From contig CANNFM010000010.1 of assembly GCA_947503835.1 (NCBI GenBank), positions 124,001-188,000 on the forward strand: 64,000 nt of DNA, in the 5' to 3' direction. Positions 29,206 to 37,469 of this stretch are shown here, one piece after another. The notes below the pieces were generated by a model. That model saw only the letters and a program-made list of their open reading frames with translations, had not been told where the DNA came from and made no database searches. A program made the position numbers and the translations under genes. This DNA is from an uncultured Aquimarina sp. (lineage in GTDB: Bacteria > Bacteroidota > Bacteroidia > Flavobacteriales > Flavobacteriaceae). The stretch's first letter is position 1. Each line of letters starts with the position of its first letter.

Positions 29206-32200
29206 TGAGAAAGGTAATTGCATATTTTATCAAGTATCATGTAGCGGTTAATGTAATCGTACTTGCGTTTTTTGTTTTCGGAATCGTAGGAGCATTATCA
29301 TTAAAATCGTCATTTTTCCCTCTGGTAGATTCCAAAATAATAAATATAAATGTCACATATCCTGGGGCTTCTCCTCAAGAAATTGAAGAAGGAGTAGTAC
29401 TTAAAATCGAGGATAATCTTAAAGGCCTCGAAGGGGTAGATCGAGTAACATCAACCTCACAAGAAAACAGTGGAACTATAACCGTAGAAATTACAAAAGA
29501 TGAGGATATAGATTTCATGCTTTTAGAAGTGAAAAACGCTGTAGACCGTGTGCCTTCATTTCCTATTGGTATGGAACCTTTAATTGTGGCCAAACGCGAA
29601 GAAGTAAGACAAACGATTAGTTTTGCTGTAAGCGGAAAGGATATCCCCTTAGCCACCTTAAAACAAATTGGAAGACAGATCGAGAATGATCTTCGCACAA
29701 TTGATGGAATTTCTCAAATCAGTATTTCGGGATATCCCCAAGAAGAAATAGAAATAGCTGTAGATGAGAATAATTTACTTGCTTATAATCTTAGTTTTAA
29801 TGAAGTCGCTCAGGCGGTAGGTAATGCTAATATTCTGGTTACCGGCGGAAATATAAAAACCAATGCAGAAGAATACTTAATAAGAGCTAATAATCGATCC
29901 TATTATGGGGATGAGCTATCAAACTTGATTGTAAGAGCTGATCCATCGGGTAAGGTAGTACGGTTAAAAGATGTAGCTAAAGTAAGAGATCGATTTTCTG
30001 AAACCCCAAACGCCTCTTATTTTAATGACGACCTCTCTGTAAATATTACAGTGACCAGTACCAATAATGAAGACCTCATTACATCGGCAGATAGTGTTAA
30101 GCAGTATATCGAAGAATTTAATCAAAAATATAACAACGTTCAGCTTAATGTAGTTCGTGATTTATCTATTACTTTAAATCAAAGAACAGCTTTACTTACC
30201 GAAAATGCTATTATTGGGATGATCCTGGTACTCACCTTTTTATCTCTATTTCTTAATACAAGATTAGCTTTTTGGGTGGCTTTTGGATTACCGGTAGCTT
30301 TTTTGGGGATGTTTATTTTTGCTGGCCAATTTGATGTAACGATTAATGTATTGTCGTTATTTGGGATGATCATCGTAATCGGTATTTTGGTCGATGATGG
30401 GATCGTGATTGCAGAGAATATCTATCAACATTACGAAAAAGGTAAGAGCCCGGTTCAAGCAGCGATTGATGGTACTATGGAGGTAATTCCACCTATAGTT
30501 TCGGCAATTGTAACTACAATACTTGCATTCTCAACATTTTTATTTTTAGACGGAAGAATTGGAGAGTTTTTTAGCGAAGTTTCGACCATTGTGATTCTTA
30601 CTCTAGTAGTTTCTTTAGTAGAAGCATTAATTATTCTTCCTGCGCATTTGGCACATTCTAAAGCATTAAGAGCAAAAAAGAATGATACCCCAAAGGGTAG
30701 TATTGCTAACTTTTTTTCAAAAATGCGATATATTAATGAGTTTGGCGATAAGATTATGAAATGGCTTCGCGATAAATTGTACAGCCCGGCATTATTGTTT
30801 ACAATACGATATAAGATGCTCACCTTTGCCTTTTTTGCTACGGCACTTATACTTACTATTGGCTCGATTGGAGGAGGAATCATAGGAGTTACACTTTTTC
30901 CTAGGATTGCAAGTGATAGAGTACAAGTTGATTTAGGAATGCCTAACGGGACTAATGAAAAAGTTACTGATTCTATTATTTCTATGATCGAGGCAAAAGC
31001 CTGGGAAGTCAATAAAGAGCTTACAGAAGAGTATCTTAAAGGTGAAGAATATGAAGGCGAAGAGCTTTTTGAAAATATAATAAAGAATATCAATACATCG
31101 TCAAGTGCTGCTTTAAACATTAATTTGCTGCCAGGAGAAGAGCGTCCTGATGCTATAAATTCGGCCTTGGTAGCAAATCGTTTACGAGAAAAAGTGGGCC
31201 CTGTTTTTGGTACAGAGCGATTAATTTTTGGATCAGGAGGTAATTTTGGAGGAAGTCCTGTGTCTGTTTCATTACTTAGTAATAATATCCAAGAATTGAA
31301 AGCCGCAAAAGCTGAATTAAAAAAGATCTTAGAGGATGACCCCAGATTAAAAGATGTAGCCGATAATGATCCAGCTGGGATTAAAGAAATTAGGCTAGAA
31401 CTTAAAGAAAACGCTTATTTACTTGGTTTGGATCTACGTAGCGTAATGAATCAAGTACGAGCAGGGTTTTTTGGAGTACAAGCACAGCGTTTTCAAAGGG
31501 GACAGGATGAGATTAGGGTTTGGGTACGTTATGACCGAGAGAACAGGTCTTCAATTAACGACTTAGATGAGATGCGAATTGCCACCATTACTGGGGATAA
31601 AATTCCGTTGAAAGAGATAGCAAACTATACCATAGAGCGGGGTGATGTTGCGATTAATCATCTAGAAGGACAAAGAGAAATTCAGATATCTTCAGATTTA
31701 AAAGATCCCAGTCAAAGTGCTACCGATATTTTAGATGAAATAAGAACGATTGTAATGCCAGATTTACAAGCAAAATACCCGACAATTACAGCTTCTTTTG
31801 AAGGTCAAAATAGAGAGGCTTCAAAAATATCAAAATCTGCAGGGATTGTATTTCCTATTGTATTTTTCTTGATCTACATCACCATAGCATTTACGTTCAG
31901 AAGTTACAGTCAGCCCCTATTGCTTTTATTGTTAATACCATTTAGTTTAACTGCAGTGGCATGGGGACATTTTATTCACGGTTTTTCGATCAATATATTA
32001 TCTGCATTAGGAATTATAGCGCTTATAGGGATTATGGTTAATGATGGATTGGTATTGATCGAGAAGTTTAATAGCTACCTTAGACAAGGACTTAAATTTA
32101 ATGATGCATTATACGAAGCAGGTCGATCACGTTTTAGAGCTATATTTCTTACGTCGTTAACAACCATTGCAGGATTAGCACCTTTATTATTAGAAAAAAG

Positions 32201-32432
32201 CAGACAAGCACAGTTTTTAAAGCCTATGGCCATTTCTATAGCCTATGGGATTGGTTTTGCAACTGTACTTACTTTATTAATGTTACCGTTATTTCTATCA
32301 TTTAGTAATAATTTTAAGGTTGGAACCAAATGGTTGATTACCGGAAACAAAATCACTAAAGAAGAAGTAGAACGGGCGATTAAAGAACAAAATTCAGTAT
32401 ATGAAGAGCAAGCAGAAAAACTGCAGGTATAG
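29205..32432 (+). CDS. RND efflux pump permease (AcrB family)
   Basis: 1075 residues, 12 membrane helices in two halves, each with a large periplasmic loop. The proton-relay helix 4 reads GILVDDGIVIAENI with the two essential Asp, and helix 10 reads GIMVNDGLVLIEKF. The start KVIAYFIKYHVAVNVIV is typical of the MmpL-like hydrophobe/amphiphile exporters of Bacteroidetes. The substrate is unknown. It exports toxic compounds with the flanking adaptor and TolC-type channel. Confidence 0.95.
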   Translation: MRKVIAYFIKYHVAVNVIVLAFFVFGIVGALSLKSSFFPLVDSKIININVTYPGASPQEIEEGVVLKIEDNLKGLEGVDRVTSTSQENSGTITVEITKDEDIDFMLLEVKNAVDRVPSFPIGMEPLIVAKREEVRQTISFAVSGKDIPLATLKQIGRQIENDLRTIDGISQISISGYPQEEIEIAVDENNLLAYNLSFNEVAQAVGNANILVTGGNIKTNAEEYLIRANNRSYYGDELSNLIVRADPSGKVVRLKDVAKVRDRFSETPNASYFNDDLSVNITVTSTNNEDLITSADSVKQYIEEFNQKYNNVQLNVVRDLSITLNQRTALLTENAIIGMILVLTFLSLFLNTRLAFWVAFGLPVAFLGMFIFAGQFDVTINVLSLFGMIIVIGILVDDGIVIAENIYQHYEKGKSPVQAAIDGTMEVIPPIVSAIVTTILAFSTFLFLDGRIGEFFSEVSTIVILTLVVSLVEALIILPAHLAHSKALRAKKNDTPKGSIANFFSKMRYINEFGDKIMKWLRDKLYSPALLFTIRYKMLTFAFFATALILTIGSIGGGIIGVTLFPRIASDRVQVDLGMPNGTNEKVTDSIISMIEAKAWEVNKELTEEYLKGEEYEGEELFENIIKNINTSSSAALNINLLPGEERPDAINSALVANRLREKVGPVFGTERLIFGSGGNFGGSPVSVSLLSNNIQELKAAKAELKKILEDDPRLKDVADNDPAGIKEIRLELKENAYLLGLDLRSVMNQVRAGFFGVQAQRFQRGQDEIRVWVRYDRENRSSINDLDEMRIATITGDKIPLKEIANYTIERGDVAINHLEGQREIQISSDLKDPSQSATDILDEIRTIVMPDLQAKYPTITASFEGQNREASKISKSAGIVFPIVFFLIYITIAFTFRSYSQPLLLLLLIPFSLTAVAWGHFIHGFSINILSALGIIALIGIMVNDGLVLIEKFNSYLRQGLKFNDALYEAGRSRFRAIFLTSLTTIAGLAPLLLEKSRQAQFLKPMAISIAYGIGFATVLTLLMLPLFLSFSNNFKVGTKWLITGNKITKEEVERAIKEQNSVYEEQAEKLQV

Positions 32433-33774
32433 ATGTAGTACAACATTGATATTATTTTTGCTTTTGATTTCGGGAAATGCTATTGGCCAGAAATTAACAA
32501 AAGAAGAGGCAATACGATTAACATTGGAAAACAATTTTGGAATACTTATCGCCACTAATAATATTGAGGTTGCTAAAAATAATAAGGGGATTCTTAATTC
32601 AGGTTATTTACCGTCACTTGTTGTTGATGGTGGTGCAAACTATCAATCAGCATCTAGTACAACAGGTTTTCAAGGCGCTATTGATCCAAATACGGGTCAA
32701 CCACGTGCCGATATCGAGATAGATGACGCCGAAACACAACGGTATAATGCTGCACTCAATCTCAATTATACCTTATTTGATGGTTTAGGTCGATTTTACA
32801 ATTATAAACGGCTAAAAGAACAATATAACCTTACAGAATTACAAGCTAGAGAGACTATAGAGAATACAATTCTACAACTATCCACAGTTTATTTTGAAGT
32901 AGCCAGACTATCAGAAAACATTGAAATATTAGAAGAGACCTTACGAATTTCTAGAGAGCGTGTTTCTAGATCCAACTATCAATTTGAGTATGGCCAAAAC
33001 ACAAAATTGAATGTGCTTAATGCCCAGGTTGATGTTGCTAATGATAGTATTAATTTACTGAATACAAGACAGCAATTAATAAACACAAAAAGAGATCTAA
33101 ATGTTATTTTAGATAACGATCTGGAGAATACATTTGAAGTAGATACCATTGTTAAATTTATTCCAAAACTTACCTTAGATGAGTATGTAGAAAAATCTGC
33201 AGAGAATAATGTAACATTATTACAAAATGAAAGCAATATACGCATTAGCGAGTATGATATTAAAGTGAGCAAATCAGGATATTTACCAAGTGTTGGACTT
33301 ACGGGTTCTTATGGCTGGAATGAAAACCGAAACCCCCCATCTGCTTTTTTTCCTGGGAATGTTGCAGATACATATACCTTAGCCGCAGGAATAAATCTTA
33401 GCTGGAATCTTTTTGATGGTGGAGGAACCGCTACCAGAATAAAGAATGCAAAAATAGCGCTAGACAATCAGGAGATTGTTAAAACACAGGTTACAAAAGA
33501 AGTAGAAAGAGATATTGCCAATGCTTTGGGTAATTATAAGAATAGATTAAATGTCTATGCGATTCAGCAACAGAATGTAATTACTAATCAAAATAATTTT
33601 GAACGCTCGCAAGAACGCTTTAAACTAGGGCAGATTACCTCTATAGAATTTAGACAGGCACAGATTAATTTGATTTTGGCTGAGACGAATAAGAATTCGG
33701 CAAAATATGATGCTAAGATTGCAGAACTACAACTATTACAGCTTACAGGGCAGTTGCTTAATGTAGAATTTTAA
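32401..33774 (+). CDS. TolC-type outer-membrane efflux protein
   Basis: 457 residues: signal peptide (cleavage near IGQ), then two outer-membrane-efflux repeats (about 25-230 and 250-450) of long helices, with GLGRFYNYKRLKEQ, LNVLNAQVDVANDSI and FKLGQITSIEFRQAQINL. It forms the outer channel of the pump. The ATG at 32401 overlaps the pump gene by 32 bp and supplies a basic n-region; a TTG at 32446 is an alternative start. A weak hairpin follows at 33800-33830. Confidence 0.93.
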   Translation: MKSKQKNCRYRCSTTLILFLLLISGNAIGQKLTKEEAIRLTLENNFGILIATNNIEVAKNNKGILNSGYLPSLVVDGGANYQSASSTTGFQGAIDPNTGQPRADIEIDDAETQRYNAALNLNYTLFDGLGRFYNYKRLKEQYNLTELQARETIENTILQLSTVYFEVARLSENIEILEETLRISRERVSRSNYQFEYGQNTKLNVLNAQVDVANDSINLLNTRQQLINTKRDLNVILDNDLENTFEVDTIVKFIPKLTLDEYVEKSAENNVTLLQNESNIRISEYDIKVSKSGYLPSVGLTGSYGWNENRNPPSAFFPGNVADTYTLAAGINLSWNLFDGGGTATRIKNAKIALDNQEIVKTQVTKEVERDIANALGNYKNRLNVYAIQQQNVITNQNNFERSQERFKLGQITSIEFRQAQINLILAETNKNSAKYDAKIAELQLLQLTGQLLNVEF

Positions 33775-33799
33775 ACGTAACTTTATTGAATACTGAGCC

Positions 33800-33838
33800 C
33801 TTCGACATGCTAATGATGTGCTAGTCGAAGTGTTCTTT
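33800..33838. repeat. hairpin of the CTTCGAC/GTCGAAG repeat family
   Basis: CTTCGAC (33800-33806) and GTCGAAG (33824-33830) pair around 17 nt and are followed by a T-rich stretch. The sequence is kin to the dispersed GAGCTTGTCGAAG elements near 48700 and 54100 and may double as the terminator of the efflux operon. Confidence 0.55.
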
Positions 33839-33860
33839 TAGTCGTTATTTTTAAGAAACC

Positions 33861-34043
33861 ATGTTTGAACACTTTTTTCAATGCCCATACTGCTGGGAGG
33901 AAATATCCATGCTTTTAGATCCATCTGTTGTCTATCAAGTATATGTAGAAGATTGCGAAGTTTGTTGCAATCCTATTGAGTTACACCCAAGATTTGAAGA
34001 GCAAGAATTGATGTCCTTTGAAGCGACCAGTATAGAACAATAG
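33861..34043 (+). CDS. CPXCG-motif cysteine-rich protein
   Basis: 60 residues with FFQCPYCWEEISMLLD and VEDCEVCCNPIELHP, i.e. two CxxC pairs forming a zinc-ribbon-like fold. This small soluble family is known by its CPXCG motif and has no assigned function. It is probably a single-gene unit. Confidence 0.88.
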   Translation: MFEHFFQCPYCWEEISMLLDPSVVYQVYVEDCEVCCNPIELHPRFEEQELMSFEATSIEQ

Positions 34044-34103
34044 GTGTAAAATATTCATTATTAACTCATTGCGTTATTTTTGATTTTTTTAATAAAAATA
34101 GTA

Positions 34104-34133
34104 TTGCATAACATAAAAATGGTTGTATATTTG
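34104..34133 (+). promoter_or_regulatory. tRNA promoter, exact Bacteroidetes consensus
   Basis: TTG (34104-34106), 19-nt spacer, TATATTTG (34126-34133). It lies about 100 bp before the initiator tRNA gene. Confidence 0.7.
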
Positions 34134-34235
34134 CCGTCCAATAGCGCGATATTAGTCCAAATAGGCAATTCGTCGACCGACTCGAAAGAGTTTAGTTCTT
34201 TAAAAAATAAGTAGGCAACTACAAAAAATATACAT

Positions 34236-34308
34236 CGCGGGATAGAGCAGTAGGCAGCTCGTCGGGCTCATAACCCGAAGGTCACAGGTTCGAGTCCTGT
34301 TCCCGCTA
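34236..34308 (+). tRNA. initiator tRNA-Met (anticodon CAT)
   Basis: A complete cloverleaf. Acceptor CGCGGGA pairs with TCCCGC except at position 1, where C faces T; an unpaired 1:72 is an initiator hallmark. The D stem is GAGC/GCTC. The anticodon stem carries the three G-C pairs of initiators (GGG-CTCATAA-CCC). The T arm is ACAGG TTCGAGT CCTGT. The CCA end is not encoded (CTA follows). A decayed copy lies at 54918-54985. Confidence 0.95.
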
Positions 34309-34309
34309 C
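34292..34309 (+). repeat. 18-bp direct repeat, copy 1 (tRNA 3' end)
   Basis: The 18 bases GAGTCCTGTTCCCGCTAC at the tRNA 3' end recur exactly at 34412-34429. Confidence 0.9.
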
Positions 34310-34313
34310 TAGT

Positions 34314-34344
34314 AAAAGCTTCACAGAAATGTGGAGCTTTTTTT
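34314..34344 (+). terminator. terminator of the tRNA gene
   Basis: AAAGCT-T-CACA and TGTG-G-AGCTTT pair around GAAA, followed by seven T. Confidence 0.85.
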
Positions 34345-34411
34345 ATTGTTATAATGTTTTGAAGACTTGACAGGACGAGAAGTTTATCCTGAGCGAGGTA
34401 TGAGTCGAAGG

Positions 34412-34429
34412 GAGTCCTGTTCCCGCTAC
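34412..34429 (+). repeat. 18-bp direct repeat, copy 2
   Basis: Exact repeat of the tRNA 3' end, 120 bp after copy 1, in the arrangement left by integration into a tRNA gene. Confidence 0.85.
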
Positions 34430-34433
34430 AAAG

Positions 34434-34463
34434 AAAACCAGTTGTGAAACAACTGGTTTTCTT
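34434..34463 (+). terminator. strong hairpin/terminator
   Basis: A 12-bp perfect stem, AAAACCAGTTGT with ACAACTGGTTTT, loop GAA, then CTTT. Confidence 0.75.
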
Positions 34464-34509
34464 TATACCTCGAAAATCTGATACTATGCATCAAAGATTG
34501 ATCTGATTT

Positions 34510-34663
34510 TTTATTGATATACATGCTGGAGATACCCTCGAAGATTTATATCCATATAACGCTTGTTATCAAAGCAACACAAAGTGGAATGATCTTATAT
34601 ATGATCGGTACTCACCCTATTGATAAGGATGAAACTATGATGAATATAGGTGTTTTACCTTAA
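34510..34663 (+). pseudogene. LysM-like gene fragment
   Basis: Reading from 34522 gives HAGDTLEDLYPYNACYQS and then TKWNDLIYDRYSPY before a stop at 34621. The GDTL start and W-x-x-L spacing resemble a LysM peptidoglycan- or chitin-binding module. A one-base frame change lets the reading continue as IDKDETMMNIGVLP to a stop at 34663. There is no start codon upstream in frame. Looks like a decayed small gene or a phage-tail-type remnant; low certainty. Confidence 0.35.
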
Positions 34664-34670
34664 GCTAACA

Positions 34671-36017
34671 TTACAATCGTTTCGTCATTGGCATCGAAAT
34701 TATTATCATAACAATTGATGCTATAATAAGCGGTATAATAGCTTTTATTGGTTTTAAAGTTGTTTTTGTCTTGTAATATTCTGGTACGAATTGATTCCAA
34801 TCTATGGTATCAGCAAGTTGACCTTCAAATATTTTTGGATAAAAAAATAACCTTAATTTTTCATGAAATGCATCGGTAGCATTTAGATATTTCAATTGTT
34901 GACTCATACTAGTTCCTGCCAATTGATTAAAAGCTAATTGCAGATGCATATTGGGAATTACAGATGCAATTTGGCTACTCTTATTTTCACGTAATGTAAT
35001 CTTCTTATTAAAAGCATCCCGCTGTTTTTTTGAATCGTCGTCTCCCATCTGTTGCATAGCGTAATACCATAACCAGTTGAACCCATCAGTAGGATATCCA
35101 TACTTCTTAAATTGTGGATAGTGTTGATAAAACTTCTCAATAGTAGCTCGCTTGTCGGTATCCCATTTAACGTGATAGCCATCCCTTTGTGCTATTGCGG
35201 TGCTTAAAGCCTCTGGCACAGGATATTTTGAGGTTACATATGCATTGATTCCTGCCGGTAAAAGAATAATTAACACCAACCAAACAGATAAAAGTAGTAG
35301 CGCATTAAAACCAGAAGATTTTTTAAAACTTATAATAAAAAAACTAACTGTAAACCAGAAAAGTACGTAAAGTATGGATAATCCGAACATCCAAAAAAAG
35401 CGAATATCCAGAGATACGTTCAGGATTAGTTTTGCAATAAAAAAAAGAAAGATCAATATTGCATATAATAGTATCAATCGTACCAAAAGTTTGGAGATGA
35501 TAAATCCAAGTTTGGATTTCGATTGAATAGCTACCAGTCTCCAGGTACCTGTCTCTGTTTCTTCGGAAACTGCATTAAAAGTCAACACAATTACCAATAA
35601 AGGAAAGAGGTAAATGATCACAAAAGAAAGGTCGAGATTACCGGATTGCAGATTCATTGGGTTTACCAAATCGGTATCATACTTTTGGGCTTCAAAGGTT
35701 TTAATTGTAATTCTTTTTACTGTTGGATTTACATCTGACTGACCAATTGATAGTCCAGCTAATGGATTTAAATTATTGATATAGGCGAAATTTGCATAGT
35801 ATAACAATAGCCCTAAATCATCATTATGTAGTGATACCTGTCGGTCAAAATGTTGCTCTTGATACGTTTTTACTTCAGCAATTGCATCTTGTTGTCTTTC
35901 TAGATGTTTATTGCCAATGACGATTCCTACTATACCTAATAGTGTTATTAATACCAGGCTTATCCATACTTCTTTGGATCGAATACATTGTTGTAAAAAT
36001 AATTTATATAACATCAT
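34671..36017 (-). CDS. ABC-2 type permease (DUF3526-like), second of pair
   Basis: 448 residues with about six membrane helices: one at the N terminus, a periplasmic domain of about 130 residues, four helices in the middle (about 150-270), a second periplasmic domain and a final helix. The pattern LSFVIIYLFPLLVIVLTFNAVSEETETGTWRL is typical of NosY/DUF3526 permeases. Start ATGATG at 36017 overlaps the stop of the preceding permease by 4 bp, so the two are translationally coupled and probably form a heterodimer served by the ATPase at 40676. Last gene of the operon. Confidence 0.85.
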   Translation of the reverse strand: MMLYKLFLQQCIRSKEVWISLVLITLLGIVGIVIGNKHLERQQDAIAEVKTYQEQHFDRQVSLHNDDLGLLLYYANFAYINNLNPLAGLSIGQSDVNPTVKRITIKTFEAQKYDTDLVNPMNLQSGNLDLSFVIIYLFPLLVIVLTFNAVSEETETGTWRLVAIQSKSKLGFIISKLLVRLILLYAILIFLFFIAKLILNVSLDIRFFWMFGLSILYVLFWFTVSFFIISFKKSSGFNALLLLSVWLVLIILLPAGINAYVTSKYPVPEALSTAIAQRDGYHVKWDTDKRATIEKFYQHYPQFKKYGYPTDGFNWLWYYAMQQMGDDDSKKQRDAFNKKITLRENKSSQIASVIPNMHLQLAFNQLAGTSMSQQLKYLNATDAFHEKLRLFFYPKIFEGQLADTIDWNQFVPEYYKTKTTLKPIKAIIPLIIASIVMIIISMPMTKRL

Positions 36018-37465
36018 ATTGCTTTTGCTCTTTTTGAAATGAATAGTAATACCCCTATAATACCTATTGCCCAAAACAAGATAGACAGTAATGCAGGAAA
36101 AGCTTCTTTCATAGAATTAGCAAATGCCATTGGTTCATGTCTAAAATCCTGAAATGCTGACCAATGTTCATGCCCAACTACGTGGGTTTTCCCTTCAGAA
36201 CCACTTTCTTTTTTCGGACTGATATATTCCATTTGCAATTCATTCATGGTTTGCGCTAATTGATATCGATAATCATCTGTTTTATCTTGAAAATCGATGT
36301 AAGATGAAAAATCCGTACCAGACATCGTCATTGATATTAATTTTATTGCAGTAAAAGGGTTGACAAATGATGAAAATCGAGTTACATTGTTTTGGTTTTG
36401 ATAAATACCTACCAACTTAGCGTGATGTTTTCTGTACAAAGCAGCCGTTATTTTCTCACCTTCGCGCATTACAAAACCCGAATAGTTAAAAGGTAGGTCA
36501 CTTACCTTACTTACATTATGCACTGTTAATACAGAATCTCTTAAATGGCTATAATGTGGATCATTAGGATTATGACTGTCCCCTTTTTGGACCACATCTT
36601 TTTCGATAGCAGATTGAAAGGCCAATTTACTAGGAGTAGGAAACCAGTAGTTTCCCATCGCTTGTGCAGATTTTGGTAATAGGATTACTAACAATAGCCA
36701 AATTCCTAATAATCGTAATAAAGCATTTTTTGGTGCATTACTACTCGCCGATACGACTACTGTAATAGAAGATATAATAAAAAGGAATACCAAATAACTT
36801 GTACCAATTATGAATAAGCGTAACCATCTAAAGTCATTTACCACTGGGTTTTCAAATAGTAAAAGTGCAATAATTACCACTAAAAGAATGGGTGTAAAAA
36901 ACAGTAAAGAAATTGCAAAAAGTCCAATAGATTTTCCAAATAATAGCTCTTTCCATGTAGCGCCTTGGGATAACAGTATTTTTAAAGTTCCATTCTGTTT
37001 ATCTCCTGCAACGCTAGAAAAACCTGTAAAAAATAGCATTAAAGGCAATACCAGTTGTAGTAATAATGCTAAACTCAATTCACCAAATCGTAGCATGCCT
37101 GTAGAAAATGTAGCTTCAGAAAAGTTCACACTATTTTGTCGATGTGCTTCTAAAAAAACCGTGTTTCCCGTAAAACTTTCTAATCCATAATCAAATATCC
37201 CCAAAGTAGGGTGTATTCGAAATGCAAATGTCCCAAAATGAGCCATTCTGTGTGGATGCTTATCGGGATTTGCTTCCCAACTTTGTCTTGCCTTAACCTG
37301 GTGTTCGTGTCGAATATTATTTTGAGTACTATGATTTTTTATACCGCTAACAGCTGAATACGCAGTTAACAGTATAAAAATTAAAAATAATAGATAAAAA
37401 CTTTTGGGTGCTGTAGCATTACGCCAAAAGTGAACTGCGAATAATCGAATATTTGCCCATTGCAT
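36014..37465 (-). CDS. ABC-2 type permease (DUF3526-like), first of pair
   Basis: 483 residues with the same architecture as its downstream neighbour: N-terminal helix, periplasmic loop (rich in His at about 34-60), helices with LVLPLMLFFTGFSSVAGDKQNGTLKILLS, a second soluble part (about 260-440) with several His and a C-terminal helix. It starts 4 bp after the TonB receptor stop. ABC-2 permeases usually export; coupling to a TonB receptor is unusual. Confidence 0.85.
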   Translation of the reverse strand: MQWANIRLFAVHFWRNATAPKSFYLLFLIFILLTAYSAVSGIKNHSTQNNIRHEHQVKARQSWEANPDKHPHRMAHFGTFAFRIHPTLGIFDYGLESFTGNTVFLEAHRQNSVNFSEATFSTGMLRFGELSLALLLQLVLPLMLFFTGFSSVAGDKQNGTLKILLSQGATWKELLFGKSIGLFAISLLFFTPILLVVIIALLLFENPVVNDFRWLRLFIIGTSYLVFLFIISSITVVVSASSNAPKNALLRLLGIWLLLVILLPKSAQAMGNYWFPTPSKLAFQSAIEKDVVQKGDSHNPNDPHYSHLRDSVLTVHNVSKVSDLPFNYSGFVMREGEKITAALYRKHHAKLVGIYQNQNNVTRFSSFVNPFTAIKLISMTMSGTDFSSYIDFQDKTDDYRYQLAQTMNELQMEYISPKKESGSEGKTHVVGHEHWSAFQDFRHEPMAFANSMKEAFPALLSILFWAIGIIGVLLFISKRAKAI

Positions 37466-37469
37466 CTTT

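Larger units (their letters stand above)
34312..34670. other. gene-free stretch after the tRNA
   Basis: It holds the tRNA terminator, a spacer shared with 54989-55088, the second 18-bp repeat, a strong hairpin at 34434-34463 and a LysM-like gene remnant. No intact gene was seen. Confidence 0.7.

Noticed and set aside
30455..31120. A 221-codon minus-strand frame opposite the RND pump gene
   Set aside because: Ser/Ile-rich text with no recognisable domain, wholly inside a conserved gene on the other strand.
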